A stretch of 64,000 nt of DNA from Tenrec ecaudatus (GCF_050624435.1 NC_134539.1:121751525-121815524); one strand, 5' to 3'. Numbered from the stretch's first letter, positions 1 to 10,580 are shown. Notes: generated by a model from the letters alone, not told the origin. A program made the numbers and translations.

Positions 1-505
1 TACCCTCCCAGTGTTGCCACTCACACCACTAGTTCTGAAGCAATCATCGGTCCTGCATTCCCTGTGTTTCTAGTTCCTCTCTGTACCAGTGTACGTCCTC
101 TGGTCTAGCCAGATTGGTAAGGTAGAATTGGGATCATGATAGTGGGTGTGGGGGGAGGAAGAATTTAGGAACTAGAGGAAATTTGTATGTTTCATTGTTG
201 CTACATTGCACCCAGATTGGCTCGTCTCCTCCCCGTAACCCTCCTGTAAGGGGATGTCCAGTGGCCTACAGATGGGTCTTGGGTCCCCCATCTTCACTCC
301 CTCTCATTCACAATGATTTGATTTTTTGTTCTTTGATGCCTGATACCTGATCCCTTCGACACCTCGTGATCACACAGGCTGGTGTGCTTTTTCCATGTGG
401 GCTTTGTTGCTTCTGAGCTAGATGGCCGCTTGTTTACCTTCAAGCCCTTAAGATCCCAGACGCTATATCTTTTGATAGCTGGGCACCATCAGCTTTCTTC
501 ATATT
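1..505 (-). repeat. Afrotherian L1 3' UTR-type fragment, copy A
   Basis: The segment matches, in order, the landmarks of a second copy just downstream: the 'gtaccagtgtacgtcctctg' block, 'tctggtctagc', 'gggatcatgat', 'cttcgacacctc' and 'gggcaccatcagctttcttc'. I recognise these as the 3' untranslated part of Afrotherian L1 elements in reverse orientation. The element's 3' end lies off the left edge of the window, and the copy is truncated at about 503, next to the T-rich start of copy B. It has no coding content. The family call is from memory and needs a RepeatMasker run. Confidence 0.55.
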
Positions 506-510
506 TTAAT

Positions 511-2185
511 TTTTTATAAACAATTTTATTGGAGGTCATTATATTAATTTTTCATAAACAAATTTATTGGAGGTTATTATAACATCAATTGTATCAAGCA
601 CATTTGTACATATGTTGCCATCATAATTTTCAACACATTTTCTTTCTATTTGAGATCTTGGAATCAACTCCTCTTTTCCCCTCCCTCTCCCACCCTCATG
701 AACCCCTGATAAATTATTATTGTTTTCATATCTTACACCGTCTGCTGTCTCCCTTCACCCATGTTTCTGTTGTTTGTCCCCCTGGGGTGGGGGTGGAGAG
801 TTATATGTTGATCATTGTGATCAGTTACCCCATCTCCCCCTTCTCCCTCCACCTTCCCCCTACCCTATGGTATCGATACTCCCATTACTGTTCTGGAGGG
901 TTTATCTGTCCTGGATTCTGTGTGTCAAAAGCTCTTATCTGTATCAGGGTACATGCTCTGGTCTAGCTGAATTTTCAAAGTAGCCCTGGGGTCATGATAA
1001 TGGGGAGGGGAATGCATTAGAGAACTACAGGAATGTTGTGTATTTTGTCAGTGCTATGCTACACCCTGACTGGCTCAGCTCTTCCTTGTGATCCTTGTTA
1101 GGCGGTGTCCGATTGTCTACAGATGTGCTTTGGGTCTCCACTCCGACCCCCCTCATCCCATCAATATGGTTGTTTGTTTTGGGTCTTCTGATGCCTGATA
1201 TCTATCCTGTCGACACCTCCTGATGACAAAGGTTGGTATGCTTCTTCCATGTGGGCTTTGTGGCTTTCCTGCTAGATACCTGCTTGTTTAACTTCAAGAC
1301 TAATAGCCGGGCACCATCAGCTTTCTTCGCCACATTTACTTATGCACCCCTTTTTTTCTTCAGCAATCGTGTCAGGAAAGTGAGCATCACAGAATGCGGT
1401 GTTATTAGAACAAAGTGTTCTTGTATTGAGGGAGTACTTCAGTAGAGACCTAATGTCTGTCTGTCTGCTACCTTTATACTTAACATATAAAGATATGTAC
1501 ATAGATCCATATCCCTATCATTATATATTAATATACCTACACATGTACATGCCTATGTTTAGACCTCTATAAATGTCTTTTGCCTCCTAGTTCTTTCCTT
1601 TATTTCCTTTTCCTTTCCTCCTGTTCTACTATTAAGTTCAACCTTCATTCAGCTCTCAGTAATTCTTCTCAGCTACATTGTACTTAACCAAACCTCACCA
1701 GGCATTCTATGCCCTCCTTGTCATCGATTTTAGATCTCTTGTTGTTCCCTTGGCCCCAGGTTTGTTGGCTCCCCCTCCTTTTCCTCCATCTCCTCACCCA
1801 TGTCTCCTTGTCGCTCTGGTGACCACCTCTCCAAACCTGAGTTAGAAGAGAACTCCTCCCACAATGTAGCCACGGGGTTAGATAGGTGAAATAGGTGAGT
1901 GCTGGCACTCTCTCCCCTCCAGGTGGTCAGTTTGTTCTGATGGACCCCAACAAGTGAAGATGGAACATTCCTCCAGGAAGAGTCTGTTTCACAGCTGCAC
2001 ATTCCCCAGCACCTCGGGGCCGCAGTTAGACTTCCTGCCCAAGACCGGCTGGACACATCCCACAATGCCACGTCCCAGCAGAGTGCGAGCGTCAAGCCTG
2101 GACGGTCCCTTTGTGCATCTGCCATGGGAACCACGCTTTCAAAACCAAACCATCCCACCCCCACCCAGCACCTAATGCCCAATCG
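511..2185 (-). repeat. Afrotherian L1 3' UTR-type fragment, copy B
   Basis: It starts with a T-rich stretch and 'tttattggagg', the reverse complement of an L1 3' end finishing in an AATAAA-like motif. It then runs through the same landmarks as copy A (790-1330) and on into pyrimidine-rich 3' UTR sequence (1440-1910). The first 65 bases contain a partial duplication of the 'ataaaca..ttattggagg' end. Two independent L1 copies lie head to tail here, as expected when an L1 inserts near another's poly(A). The boundary beyond about 1910 is uncertain. The short open frames inside (such as 589-966) are not genes. Confidence 0.5.
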
Positions 2186-2402
2186 TAAAAAATCATTAAA
2201 ACAAAAACAACCTAAATCAACACATCATGACTGATCATTTGTCAATTGATCTATGTGAAAAATCCTTTAAAGGTAAACTAATGAAGTCACGTTGCATATT
2301 GAGTACATTCTGTTTCCTGAAAAGAATGAAATTAAAGTAAACATGGTCCTGAAAAATCTCGGCCAGTGGTTTGCAATAGGGGGTGATCTCTTTCTCTCTT
2401 TT

Positions 2403-2408
<6 letters not shown>

Positions 2409-2448
<40 letters not shown>
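2409..2448. repeat. (AC)20 microsatellite
   Basis: Twenty uninterrupted AC dinucleotides. The flanks 2190-2408 and 2449-2934 show nothing I can assign. Confidence 0.97.
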
Positions 2449-2449
<1 letters not shown>

Positions 2450-2934
2450 ACAGCAGGTATTTAGAGCTATTTGGCACTGTTTGAAGACCTATCTGAGCAT
2501 CATGGCCCAAGATGAAGGTTTCTATTGGCATCTAGTTGTGGAACCAGGGGTGTTGCTAGATGTCTTACAAAGCACAGGACAGCACTTCATAACCAAAGTC
2601 TCCAGCCCAAAATGTCCTGGGGTCATCTTGGAGAACCCTGGTCTATTGTATCTGTGGCCCCCAGTGGGTTCGGCCTTAACATGAACTTCTTCTTGGACCT
2701 ACTTCTGTGTCTGCATCTGCTCGCTAAGACCCAGAAGCTCTTGTTGGAAGCCTGAGATCTCTCGGCTCTCATTGTTTCTTCTTGTGTTGGCAGATCCAGA
2801 TTCAGAGGTATTCCAGGCACTGACTCAAGCCTGGTATGGAGAGCAGGAGACAGTCCTCAAGTCAGTGCCTCTCATGGATTCTGTCCGAACAGAGACCAGA
2901 TGCAGCAAGGGGAGAAAGAAGACAACTGTATTTT

Positions 2935-3070
2935 GATAGAGTCTTGGGTTCTAGTTCTGCTTGGCTCTCTTGCTAATTTGCTTATTCAACCTCTGTGCCT
3001 CAGTTTCGTCCTCTGTGCGTTTGGTGTGGGTTCCCGTCCTGACCTATCTTCCAAGGTTGTGAGGAGCAGA
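2935..3070 (+). repeat. MIR-type SINE fragment
   Basis: The order 'gagtcttgggttctagttc', then a 'cctctgtgcctcagtttc' block and 'ccaaggttgtgaggag', is the usual central and 3' pattern of a mammalian MIR in + orientation. It is strongly diverged. Confidence 0.5.
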
Positions 3071-4234
3071 GAAGAGCATGGTCACAGAAAGAGCACACCG
3101 TGGGAGCAGCCACAATCCACCAAGCCCTTGCTGCACGGGCTGAGGTTGGAGTTCCCCTGGGTGGATTTGGAAATGGGGGAAGGCCCATCCTGGGCAGGAA
3201 GAATGACATATGTGACCTGCAAGAGTGCTCAGTACTGGGAACTGCCAACGATCGGGCACGGTGGAAGCTATGTATCCAGGCAGAGGCACAAGAAGAGGCT
3301 CCCAGAGACAGCTGGAGAGCAGGAGGGCTCCCTGAGTTTGGCCCAGAGCTGCACACTGATCAGCAGCGTGGCCTTGGGGAGTGATGGAAATGAATCTTCA
3401 AAGCCACTTTTTTTTTTTTAAAGGATTAGTATTCTTAGTTTCTGGTGGAATGGATTTGCCACTTTCAGATGTCCTTAAGAATCTCTATCTTTCCTGGATT
3501 TTTGAAGTTGGCTTTCTCATTTCTAACATTTTAGAAGAGAAATCTTTCTTCTTTATGCTGCGTCTACTAACAAAGATTGGGAATCCCTAAAAATCCATCA
3601 ATAAAGCATTTTAAAAGGTGAAACATTTCATAAGGATCTGTAGGGACAGACTAGGTGTCCTTACATACACAAGCACATCTGGGTATGACAAGCCAAATAT
3701 GGGTTAAAGTAAGTAGAAAAAAGAAGAAGAAGAAATTTAAAACTAAATAAATATATTAGAAAAAATTTTGTTAATTAGGGAAAAACAAACCAAACCCCTA
3801 CAATCCTAGAAGTACACACACCGACACCTTCACCTCGCACCTGTCTCTCAGTTGGGTGTGCTGTGGAGCGCTGTTGGGCTGCGCTGCTCTAACAGAGACC
3901 TATCTTCTCGCCTCCGAGGAGGCTACACGCCCAGACACAGAGTGCCGGCTCTCACAGAAGGCTTCTCCCTTTGCTGGCTCTGGAAGAAGTCCTTGATTCT
4001 TTCCAACACCCACAGGCCTGGTGCTCCTTAGAAATCTACAGGTGTTTTTGTGTCAATCTCCCCCGGGGGGCTAGGTCCTAGGAGAGTCTCAGAGCAGGGA
4101 CCCAAGTCCAGTGAATGCGCTCTTCTCCCAGCTCTTGGGGGTGGTAGTCAGACCTTTCTCTCTGCTCCCTTCTTGCGCCTTTGATCTCTTGTGGGAGAAA
4201 AGCAAATGCAGATCACATACTGTGACTGAGTAAT
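3071..4234. other. Intergenic stretch without recognised feature
   Basis: There is a T10 run near 3410 and an AT-rich part at 3585-3780 that vaguely resembles an old L1 3' end, including a short GAA run at 3722-3735. I see no coding, RNA or clear repeat structure. Confidence 0.4.
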
Positions 4235-5157
4235 GGCTCCCGCCCTAATCCTGCCTCAACAACGGAACTGGAACCCAGTCCTCTTGGGCACAGCCTGAGC
4301 CGATCTTATGAACCATAAGCAGCAAGGAAGCGTTCCAACCCATAGGACGTCTGCATCCAATCACAAATTGGAGGTCAAACCACCCACTGCTGATTGACAA
4401 AAGAAGGTGGAAGGAATCCAGTGCTCGTGTACAAAGCAGAATCACTTGATCTTCAGTAATTTCAGGAAGTAGCATAGCGTTAACATTGGATGGTGTGCAA
4501 GAAAGAAGTTCAAGTTGCACCGAAGGCCTTGGTGAAAAGCCCGGCTTCCTATGGCTGCGAAAGCTAGGTAATGCACATGGAAGGCTTAAGAAGAATTGAT
4601 TTGAATGATGCTCTTGGTGACGAATGGTCGATATATACGGCTGTCCAGAACTAACAACTCTCTCCTGGAATCAGTATCGCCAGAATGTGCCTTCGAACCC
4701 AAGCTGGCGAGACTTCCTCTCACTTGACATGGACCTGTCCTACGGAAGGACTAGGCCCTGGAGGAGGACCTCACATTTGGTAAAACAGCTTCTAATTCCC
4801 CGCCATTGAGTCAATCCCCACTCCTAGTGGCCCTCTAGGGACGAGCAGAACTGCCTCCTGGGGGTTTGTGAGGCTGGAAGTCTTTATGGGAACAGAAAGC
4901 CTCATGTTTCCTTCAGAGGCACTGCGGGAGTCAAAACCTTGACCTTAGGGTTAGCAGCCCAGCACATACCCCAATAGAATAAAGTAGAAGGGCAGTGAAA
5001 AAGAGGAAACCCCTCAAAGAGAGGGACTGCCATAGTGGCTACACCCATGAGCTCAAACATGCCAACATCCTCCTCATGTGAAGCTGGCACAGGCCCCCGC
5101 AGCGCTTGGTTCTGTTTCACATATCATTGCTATGAATCAACATGGAATTGACACCAC
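4235..5157 (+). mobile_element. RTE/BovB-like LINE 3' remnant
   Basis: This is a degenerate 3' part of an RTE-clade reverse transcriptase. Near 4760-4790 one frame reads (with a stop) D-x-A-L-E-E-D-L-T-F-G-K, matching the SLEK..LGK motif that in BovB/RTE proteins follows 'YFGH..RR'. After an inserted SINE, 4973-5000 continues with the basic 'GK-x-K-R-G-R-P' region, and the element ends at 'gaattgacaccacct'. Stops and frameshifts make it a dead copy. Afrotherian genomes carry BovB-like RTEs. The tail resembles that of AfroSINE, which fits RTE mobilising the SINE (inference). Confidence 0.6.
4792..4971 (-). mobile_element. AfroSINE inserted in the RTE remnant
   Basis: Read on the minus strand this is the AfroSINE body without its first ~30 bases: anticodon-like 'gctgctaaccctaaggtca', then 'ggctttctgttcccataaag' and the tail 'gactcaatggc'. 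It splits the RTE copy. The flanks 'ggtaaaacag' and 'aataaagtagaag' look like a diverged target-site duplication. Confidence 0.75.
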
Positions 5158-5560
5158 CTGAGCCCTGGTGGTGTAGTAGGTTACGCGCTGAGCTGCTCAC
5201 CATTGGGCTGCTCACCATCAGTTCAAAACCACCAGCCACTTTGAGGGAGAAAGAGGAGGCTTTCTGCTCCTATAAGGAGTTAACATCTTGGTGGGAGGGT
5301 GGGAGATGGGGGCGGGAAGAGGAGCTGATATCAAGGGCTCAAGTAGAAAGAAAATGTTTTGGAAATGATGGCAACATATGTACAAGTGTGCTTAATACAA
5401 TTGAATGATGGATTGTTACAAGATCTGTAAGAGCCCGCCCCCCCCCCCAATAAAAAGAAGAATTAAACTCTTAGAAATCCACAGGGACAAGTTCTATCCT
5501 GTCTGAAAGAGTCACTAGGAGTCAGAATCTACTCAACAGCAGTGAGAGAGAACAACAACC
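5158..5560 (+). mobile_element. AfroSINE interrupted by an L1 3' end
   Basis: The 5' half (5158-5288) shows 'gagccctggtggtgtagt', the tRNA-like A/B-box region, 'ccaccagccactttg' and 'ggctttctgctcctataagg'. The 3' half (5460-5560) resumes with 'agaaatccacagggacaag', 'gggtcactaggagtc'-like sequence and the 'ctactcaacagcagtg' tail. The L1 fragment at 5289-5460 separates them. The first half also carries an internal duplication of 'gggctgctcaccat' near 5190-5218. Confidence 0.75.
5289..5460 (+). mobile_element. Short L1 3' end inserted in an AfroSINE
   Basis: The reverse complement matches the T-rich starts of the elements at 511 and 36405: 'caaatgtg'-like, 'aattgaatgatggattgtta', 'ctgtaagagc' and an 'aataaaaagaag' tail. 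It is a 5'-truncated insertion of ~170 bp. The flanks 'gagttaacatctt' and 'gaattaaactctt' are nearly identical and probably represent the target-site duplication. Confidence 0.65.
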
Positions 5561-5584
5561 TATATTGATATCGACACAGAGCCT

Positions 5585-5755
5585 TGTTGGCCCCCTGGTT
5601 ATCTGCTCAGCTGCCAACTACAAAGTGTGGCGATTCTAATCCACCAGCCTCTCCGCAGGAGGACCGCCCTGGTGATGGATCTCTGCTCCCATAGAGATTT
5701 CCGCCTAGAAAGCCCTGTGAGTCACAATCAACCTGGTGGCACTGGGTTGGGAATC
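5585..5755 (+). mobile_element. AfroSINE, diverged
   Basis: The order 'ccccctggttatctgctcag', 'aatccaccagcctctccgca', 'ctctgctcccatagagattt' and 'gagtcacaatcaac' follows the AfroSINE plan, with a damaged 5' end. Confidence 0.6.
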
Positions 5756-5774
5756 TTTAGGGAAGGATTCCTGA

Positions 5775-5945
5775 AGCTCTGTGGCACATGGTTAAACTCT
5801 GGGTTACTAGACCCACAGCCAAGCAGTGAGAGGAAAAGATGTGGCAGTCCGCGTCCCTAAAGATTACCTTTTGTAGCAGATCTACTCTGTCCTACAGGGT
5901 CACCTTGAGCTAGAACCAATTCACAGCCTCACAGAAGCAGATTTT
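5775..5945 (+). mobile_element. AfroSINE, diverged
   Basis: It shows 'gatgtggcagtccgcgtccc', 'taaagattacc', 'ctactctgtcctacagggtc' and the tail 'gagctagaaccaattc' in AfroSINE order. It follows another copy directly. Confidence 0.65.
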
Positions 5946-6004
5946 TCCTATCGGCCTTCCAGTTAGCTGCCAGGTGCTTAACCGTTGTGCCACCAGGGTG
6001 CCTT
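5946..6004 (-). mobile_element. AfroSINE 5' fragment
   Basis: 'ttaaccgttgtgccaccagg' is the reverse complement of the AfroSINE start (A-box region). Only the first ~55 bases of the SINE remain. The following 6005-6690 holds nothing I can assign. Confidence 0.5.
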
Positions 6005-6689
6005 GCTGAGCATGTGGTATTGGTTGAATCTTAAATGAGCTGGCACAGGTAACGAAACTACAGCACAAGGCGGCTAGGTTGCCAATGATTCATTCCAGTG
6101 TGACCCCCGCTGAGAATTCACCTCTCCTCCACAGGCTGTAGCAGAATCAGCATTAGGAAGACCCTCGCAGACAGGAACTACCTGGGGTCTTGTTAAAATG
6201 CAGATTCGTATATAGTCTCTCTGAGTAGAATGGACTCAATGGCAGTGGGGGTTTTGGGGTGTGTGTGGGGGTGGGCTGTGTGGATATGCAAATTCTCAGC
6301 GGCAGGTGGAAGTGGAAGCCCGAGGTTGAAGCCTGGCCCAGAAACACACCTAGCACCATTCCTCTCCCATAGATTTGGGCAGCGAGAGATGCCACACACA
6401 GGAATGTGCTTGGTCATTGGCTAGGCAGACCCTACACACTCTTTAGGGATCCTGGACATAAAAGGTAGCCACCAGCCATCGCCCTTTGCTCTTTGGGAAA
6501 ATGAGATTCAACAGGCTCCAACGCCCAACTGGGCCAAGAGAGATTTCATTTCAAGAGAATGGCCTTCTTGCTGCTGGGCTCTGGTGGACAAAAATGTGAA
6601 CTGGCTCCGAGTGCTGTGGAGTTGACCTTTACAAACAAGGGAGACTTTCTCTGCCCGGACGAAGTGAGAAGTCCTTTGGAGGGGCCCAC

Positions 6690-7570
6690 GTGGCCCTGCG
6701 GAGTTCTGAAGAGGCCCCAGAGCAGCAGAGAACCGGCCAGGGTCCTCCAGTGGCGCCCACGACGACGTTCCCGTGGCGCGCAAGGATGCTTGGGGGAGGG
6801 GCAGACGGATGAGGGGCCCCACGCTAATTAAGCCTCTACCCTTGAGTGAATGGGAGGCTAATAAGGCGGCCCCATTCCAGGGCACCTCCACACCAGGCCA
6901 GGGGCCTGCCTGTTTATTGCCCGTATGGAGATCATTAATGCCTCCTGACACTGGGGTCGCGCCCAGGGTCAATCCCTGAGCCCATTCTGCAAAACAAGGG
7001 GAAATGAACTTCCCAGCACGTGTGGCTCCGGCTCGGTGGGGAGAGGGGCTCCCGTTACTCCACCCCTCAGCTCTGGGAGAGATCAGCACCCCTGGCTGTG
7101 GGACCCCCCAAAACTAGCCCCTCTACACTTAGCCAGAGTCGGGGGGGGGGGCGTGGTCCTGGGAAAGGGCGCAGTGCAGGCCTTCGCCTAGGTTGGGGCA
7201 ACCCCCACTGGGGCCTCCCCGCCCAACCGACAGACGGACACTAATCCCCTGGCGACGGGCTGGGGTGGTGTCTGGGAGTCGCAGCTGCAGCTCGACAGGG
7301 GCCAGTCTCGCGGCTGCAGGTGGCGGGAAGGCCCAGCCCCCGCGGCCACGTGGGCGGGAGCCCCAGGCCTTGGCCCCGCCCTCACCAACGTCCCCCGCGA
7401 TTGGACCCTCTTGCCTCACCAGCATCCAAGATGGAAGGGAGGGGTGGGGTTTGGGACACCCGAAGCTGCTATTGGTGGCGCTCGGGTGGGCTCCGCTGAC
7501 GGGCAGCCTCAGAAGCCACTCAGGTGGCGCAGGCAGCGGGGGCTTTGGGCCTTTACCTGCCACTTAAGGG
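6690..7570. promoter_or_regulatory. Upstream CpG-rich, CCAAT-bearing segment
   Basis: The segment is free of recognisable repeats and rich in GC and CpG, especially 7140-7560. It has GC-box-like runs and two inverted CCAAT boxes (ATTGG at 7400-7404 and 7471-7475). 6825-6830 is TAATTA and 6911-6917 is TGTTTAT, suggesting homeodomain/forkhead-type sites. It lies ~9 kb upstream of the main TBX4 CpG island. It could be an alternative promoter, a lncRNA promoter or an enhancer. I see no protein-coding exon. Confidence 0.35.
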
Positions 7571-7679
7571 AGGGATGCTGCCCTAGGAATGTGTGCCCTG
7601 GCAGCCTGGGAAGGGCCCAGGTTGGGAGGGGGGGAAGGAACCCCCAGATGGTCCTCAGGCTCGGGAAGGCCCCTTACCA

Positions 7680-7900
7680 GCGTGGGGCCACTTCCTCAGT
7701 AATGACTAGAATTGGGCATCAGTCCCCACCGGCCCAGGATGAAGACGGAAAACCCCCAACTTGCTTGGAGGAAATCAATAGGATTATGAGGTTAATGCCC
7801 GAGCAGGCTGAGTGTCAGTTACCAAATAAATGATCCCAGGAGGACGTGGCTGAGGTTAAATGAGGCCCAATAAATAAAGGGACTTGTTCAAAGGAGAAAC
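7680..7900. promoter_or_regulatory. Candidate conserved upstream enhancer
   Basis: A repeat-free block with clustered AT-rich motifs: GGATTA at 7781-7786 (reverse of TAATCC, the PITX/bicoid-type site), an AATAAATGATC-like Hox/Pbx motif near 7825, and AATAAATAAA at 7869-7878. TBX4 is known to act downstream of PITX1 in hindlimb, and upstream hindlimb enhancers have been described in mouse. Equating this block with one of them is inference. Confidence 0.35.
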
Positions 7901-8184
7901 TTAAGAAAATGCAAGACCTGGGGGGTTGGGCCCAGGGACTCTTTCCGACCTTCCCTTTCCATTCAGATGCTTGTTCACTTCTGGTGGAGCCTGCCGCGGG
8001 CCCTGAAGCCCTAAACTCAACACACAGCGGTGGGTTGGCACCCTGCCCAGTGCCAAGGTTGGCATAGCTCTGCAGCGGTTCTGAGGCCCTATGCAGCCAG
8101 ATTCCGGGGGCGGAAGGAGCAAATGGAACCGCCTCTGTGGGCTGGGCTCCACTACCGGAGCCCTGTCTGTCTCGTACTCTTCAC

Positions 8185-8305
8185 TGCTGCTCTCTGTCAG
8201 TCACTTCGGACCCATAGCGACCCTGTAGGATTTCCAAGTAAAGATGTCCTCATTTTTCTCCCACGGACTAGCTGGTGGGCTCACACCGACAGCCCAAGAC
8301 AAAAC
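8185..8305 (-). mobile_element. AfroSINE, partial
   Basis: It shows 'cagtcacttcggacccatag', 'cgaccctgtagg' and 'cctcatttttctcccacgga', the reverse complement of the AfroSINE middle and tail. The element's 5' part is missing. Confidence 0.55.
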
Positions 8306-8314
8306 ACTGTGCCC

Positions 8315-8514
8315 TCGGAACATTCATTGCCATCACTTCTGATTCATAGGGACCCTAGGAGAGGGTAGACCTGCCCATAGGGGTTTTCCAGATTGTAACT
8401 CTTTTCCATAGTAGAAAGCCTCATCCTTCTCCCCCGGAGCGCCTAGTGAGGTCGAACTGTCGACCTTGTGGGTAGCAGCCCAGCAGGTAACCCACGATGC
8501 CACCAGGGCCCCTC
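8315..8514 (-). mobile_element. AfroSINE, nearly full length
   Basis: A complete reverse copy: tail 'cacttctgattcatagggac', middle 'agaaagcctcatccttctcc', 'gtcgaactgtcgaccttgtg', 'gggtagcagcccagcag' and the start 'gatgccaccagggcccc'. I see no assignable feature in 8515-9270. Confidence 0.8.
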
Positions 8515-9279
8515 CAGGACTCCTCAGAGGCTGAGAAGACAGATTTTACAGGAATGGTCAAAGCTAGATATTAGATGGCACTTCCCAAACATTTGATCAT
8601 GGGGGAGGGGAGCCTTTGGATTTGGGATATTGGGGACTTTATGAACCCTGACAAAAAAGACCATTTCTCGTTGCCCGCAGCTCACTCAGCCCCCTCTTTG
8701 GAGGACACATGCTAGGGAAAGGTTCTGGTCACTCCTCCAATTTCCTCCAAATCCTCTCACTGAAGCCCACAAGGAAGCCTTCTTCTCTTCCCTTTTCCAC
8801 AGTGCGAGCCACTTAGGGGTTTGTGGTTTAAAATATCTGAGTGAGTGGGGCCTGAGACTGGTGAGGGATGGCCGAGGGAGAAGGCAGCAGTGACAGGCGG
8901 AATGGGGTAAGAAGGATGGAGGCAGCCAGGAAGCTCCAGGACGGTTTTGTGGGATCGTGAGTGGAAAGAGGCCTGAGCTGGACACACACTGGGAGGAGCG
9001 CCCTGAGACGTTCAGGTCTCCAGGGACTAAAGAGATGTCAGCTCTTCGGTGTCGTTGTAAGGAGTCATCTGGCTTTGGGTGGAATGTTCTGAATAATAAT
9101 CATACTCCAAGAGAATGGTGTTCTGAGCTCAGTGTGCAAATCTCACAGTTGTCCCCTTGCCACTCAGGGCCAGTCTACTTTGGGGGAAGTGGGCTTATGC
9201 CCAAGGAGCTACTGTGGGGAGGAGTGGAAGAAGACGGTCGGTTGCCTTGCGGCCAGTGACAGCGGATGTTATTCTAGAG

Positions 9280-9481
9280 CAGCGGTACTCAACCTTCCTG
9301 ATGCTGCCGCCCTTTCATATAGCTCCTCATGTGGTGGTGACACCCCCCCCCCACCAACCATAACATTATTTTCATTGCTACTTCCAAGCTGTCGTATTGC
9401 TACTGTTATGAATTGGGTGACCCCTGTGAAAGGGTCGTTCGACTCCCAAAGGTGTCTCGACCCACAGGTTGAGAACGGCTG
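9280..9481 (+). mobile_element. SPIN-like non-autonomous hAT element
   Basis: A 202-bp element with terminal inverted repeats 'cagcggtactcaacc' and 'ggttgagaacggctg'. The flanking 8-bp duplications TTCTAGAG (9272-9279) and TTCTAGAT (9482-9489) match at 7 of 8 bases, as expected for hAT insertion. The interior ('gttatgaattgggtgacccc', 'tgaaagggtcgttcgac') matches the other four copies here. It has no transposase. Confidence 0.85.
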
Positions 9482-9954
9482 TTCTAGATAAAAGCACTTT
9501 TATCATTAGCTCCCGTTATGCCTGGCTTGGTTAAGCATTTGGCTTTGTGGCCAAGGCTGGAACGGTCCACGGCACCATCTTTGCAGGTAAAGAGCTGGCA
9601 GCAGAATCTTTGTGTGTCCTGCCTTCCATGAACAATGTGTCCTATAAATAAGAAGCCCACTCCCACGGATCTTGTGGACTTTCTCCTACTAGCAGCTACT
9701 TGCTGGAGGCTAGCAGGACCCAAAGCATAATATTGGGGGTCTTTGGAAGCTGTTGGAGGTGATAGGATGCTGCAGGGCTGGGGATGAGTCAGAGTTCTGT
9801 GCTGGGGTGGGCATTTTCCTTTTATTAATTTAAATAAAATAATAGTGACTGGGTTAAAAACTGTGGGCCCTGGAATCTTACAAGTTCATTGACTCCACAC
9901 CCCATCTCATGAGACAATGGACCAGTTCCATGTATAATAATACATTATTGTTTA

Positions 9955-10160
9955 TTAGGGGTCCTATGTGTCAGGCAGAGTCCCTGTGTAGTATAAACGG
10001 TTAACATGCTGTTGCTCACCAAAAGGGTGGTGGATGGAGCCCATCCAGAGATGCCTTGGAAGGAAAGCGCCGCCTCCTCTGCTCAGGAGCATTGTCCTCC
10101 TTTGGCACACATGAGGTCTCCAGAGTTAGAACTGGCTCACAGTAGCAAGGGGTTTGTTAA
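9955..10160 (+). mobile_element. AfroSINE, diverged
   Basis: 'gtagtataaacggttaacat', 'gtggtggatggagcccatcc', 'aaagcgccgcctcctctgct' and 'tagaactggctcacagtagc' follow AfroSINE order. I found nothing assignable in 9490-9954. Confidence 0.6.
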
Positions 10161-10275
10161 ATGTGTCAAGCACAGTGTCACACTCCTGCAATAACCCTAG
10201 GAAGGAGACCTTGGTGACATGCCTGATTGACAAATGAATCAGCCTTAGGTTCAATAAGTGGCCGTAGAGCTGTCT

Positions 10276-10440
10276 AGTTTAAAAACATGGGCACTAAAGA
10301 GCCAGACTAATTACATTCAAATCCCGACTTCACTTCCTGGCTGAATGACCTTGGGCAAACCATCTAACCCCGTTTCTTTATCTGTACAATGGGGACTAGG
10401 AGAGTATCTACCAGATATCCTGGTGAGATCGTGCGCGTAA
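10276..10440 (+). repeat. MIR
   Basis: 'caaatcccgacttcacttcc', 'gaccttgggcaaaccatcta' and 'tttatctgtacaatggggac' form the classic MIR core in + orientation. The DNA just before (10180-10260) may belong to the same or an older repeat. Confidence 0.7.
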
Positions 10441-10457
10441 AGTTCGTCGTCTCATGA

Positions 10458-10580
10458 ATCCTTAAGGCACTTTCCTCTATGGAGTATCACTCCATCCTTT
10501 CTAAAACCCCACGAGGTGGCTATTCTTATTAAATGTATTTTACAGATGTGGAGGCAGATACCTAACACTGACTGTGTTCT
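10458..10580 (+). repeat. L2/MIR-type 3' fragment
   Basis: 'aaaccccacgaggtggctat' followed by 'attttacagatgtggaggca' is the pattern found at the 3' ends of L2 and MIR-type repeats. Confidence 0.5.

Noticed and set aside
589-1445. Short open frames near the left edge
   Set aside because: They lie in non-coding L1 3' UTR-type sequence and resemble no protein.
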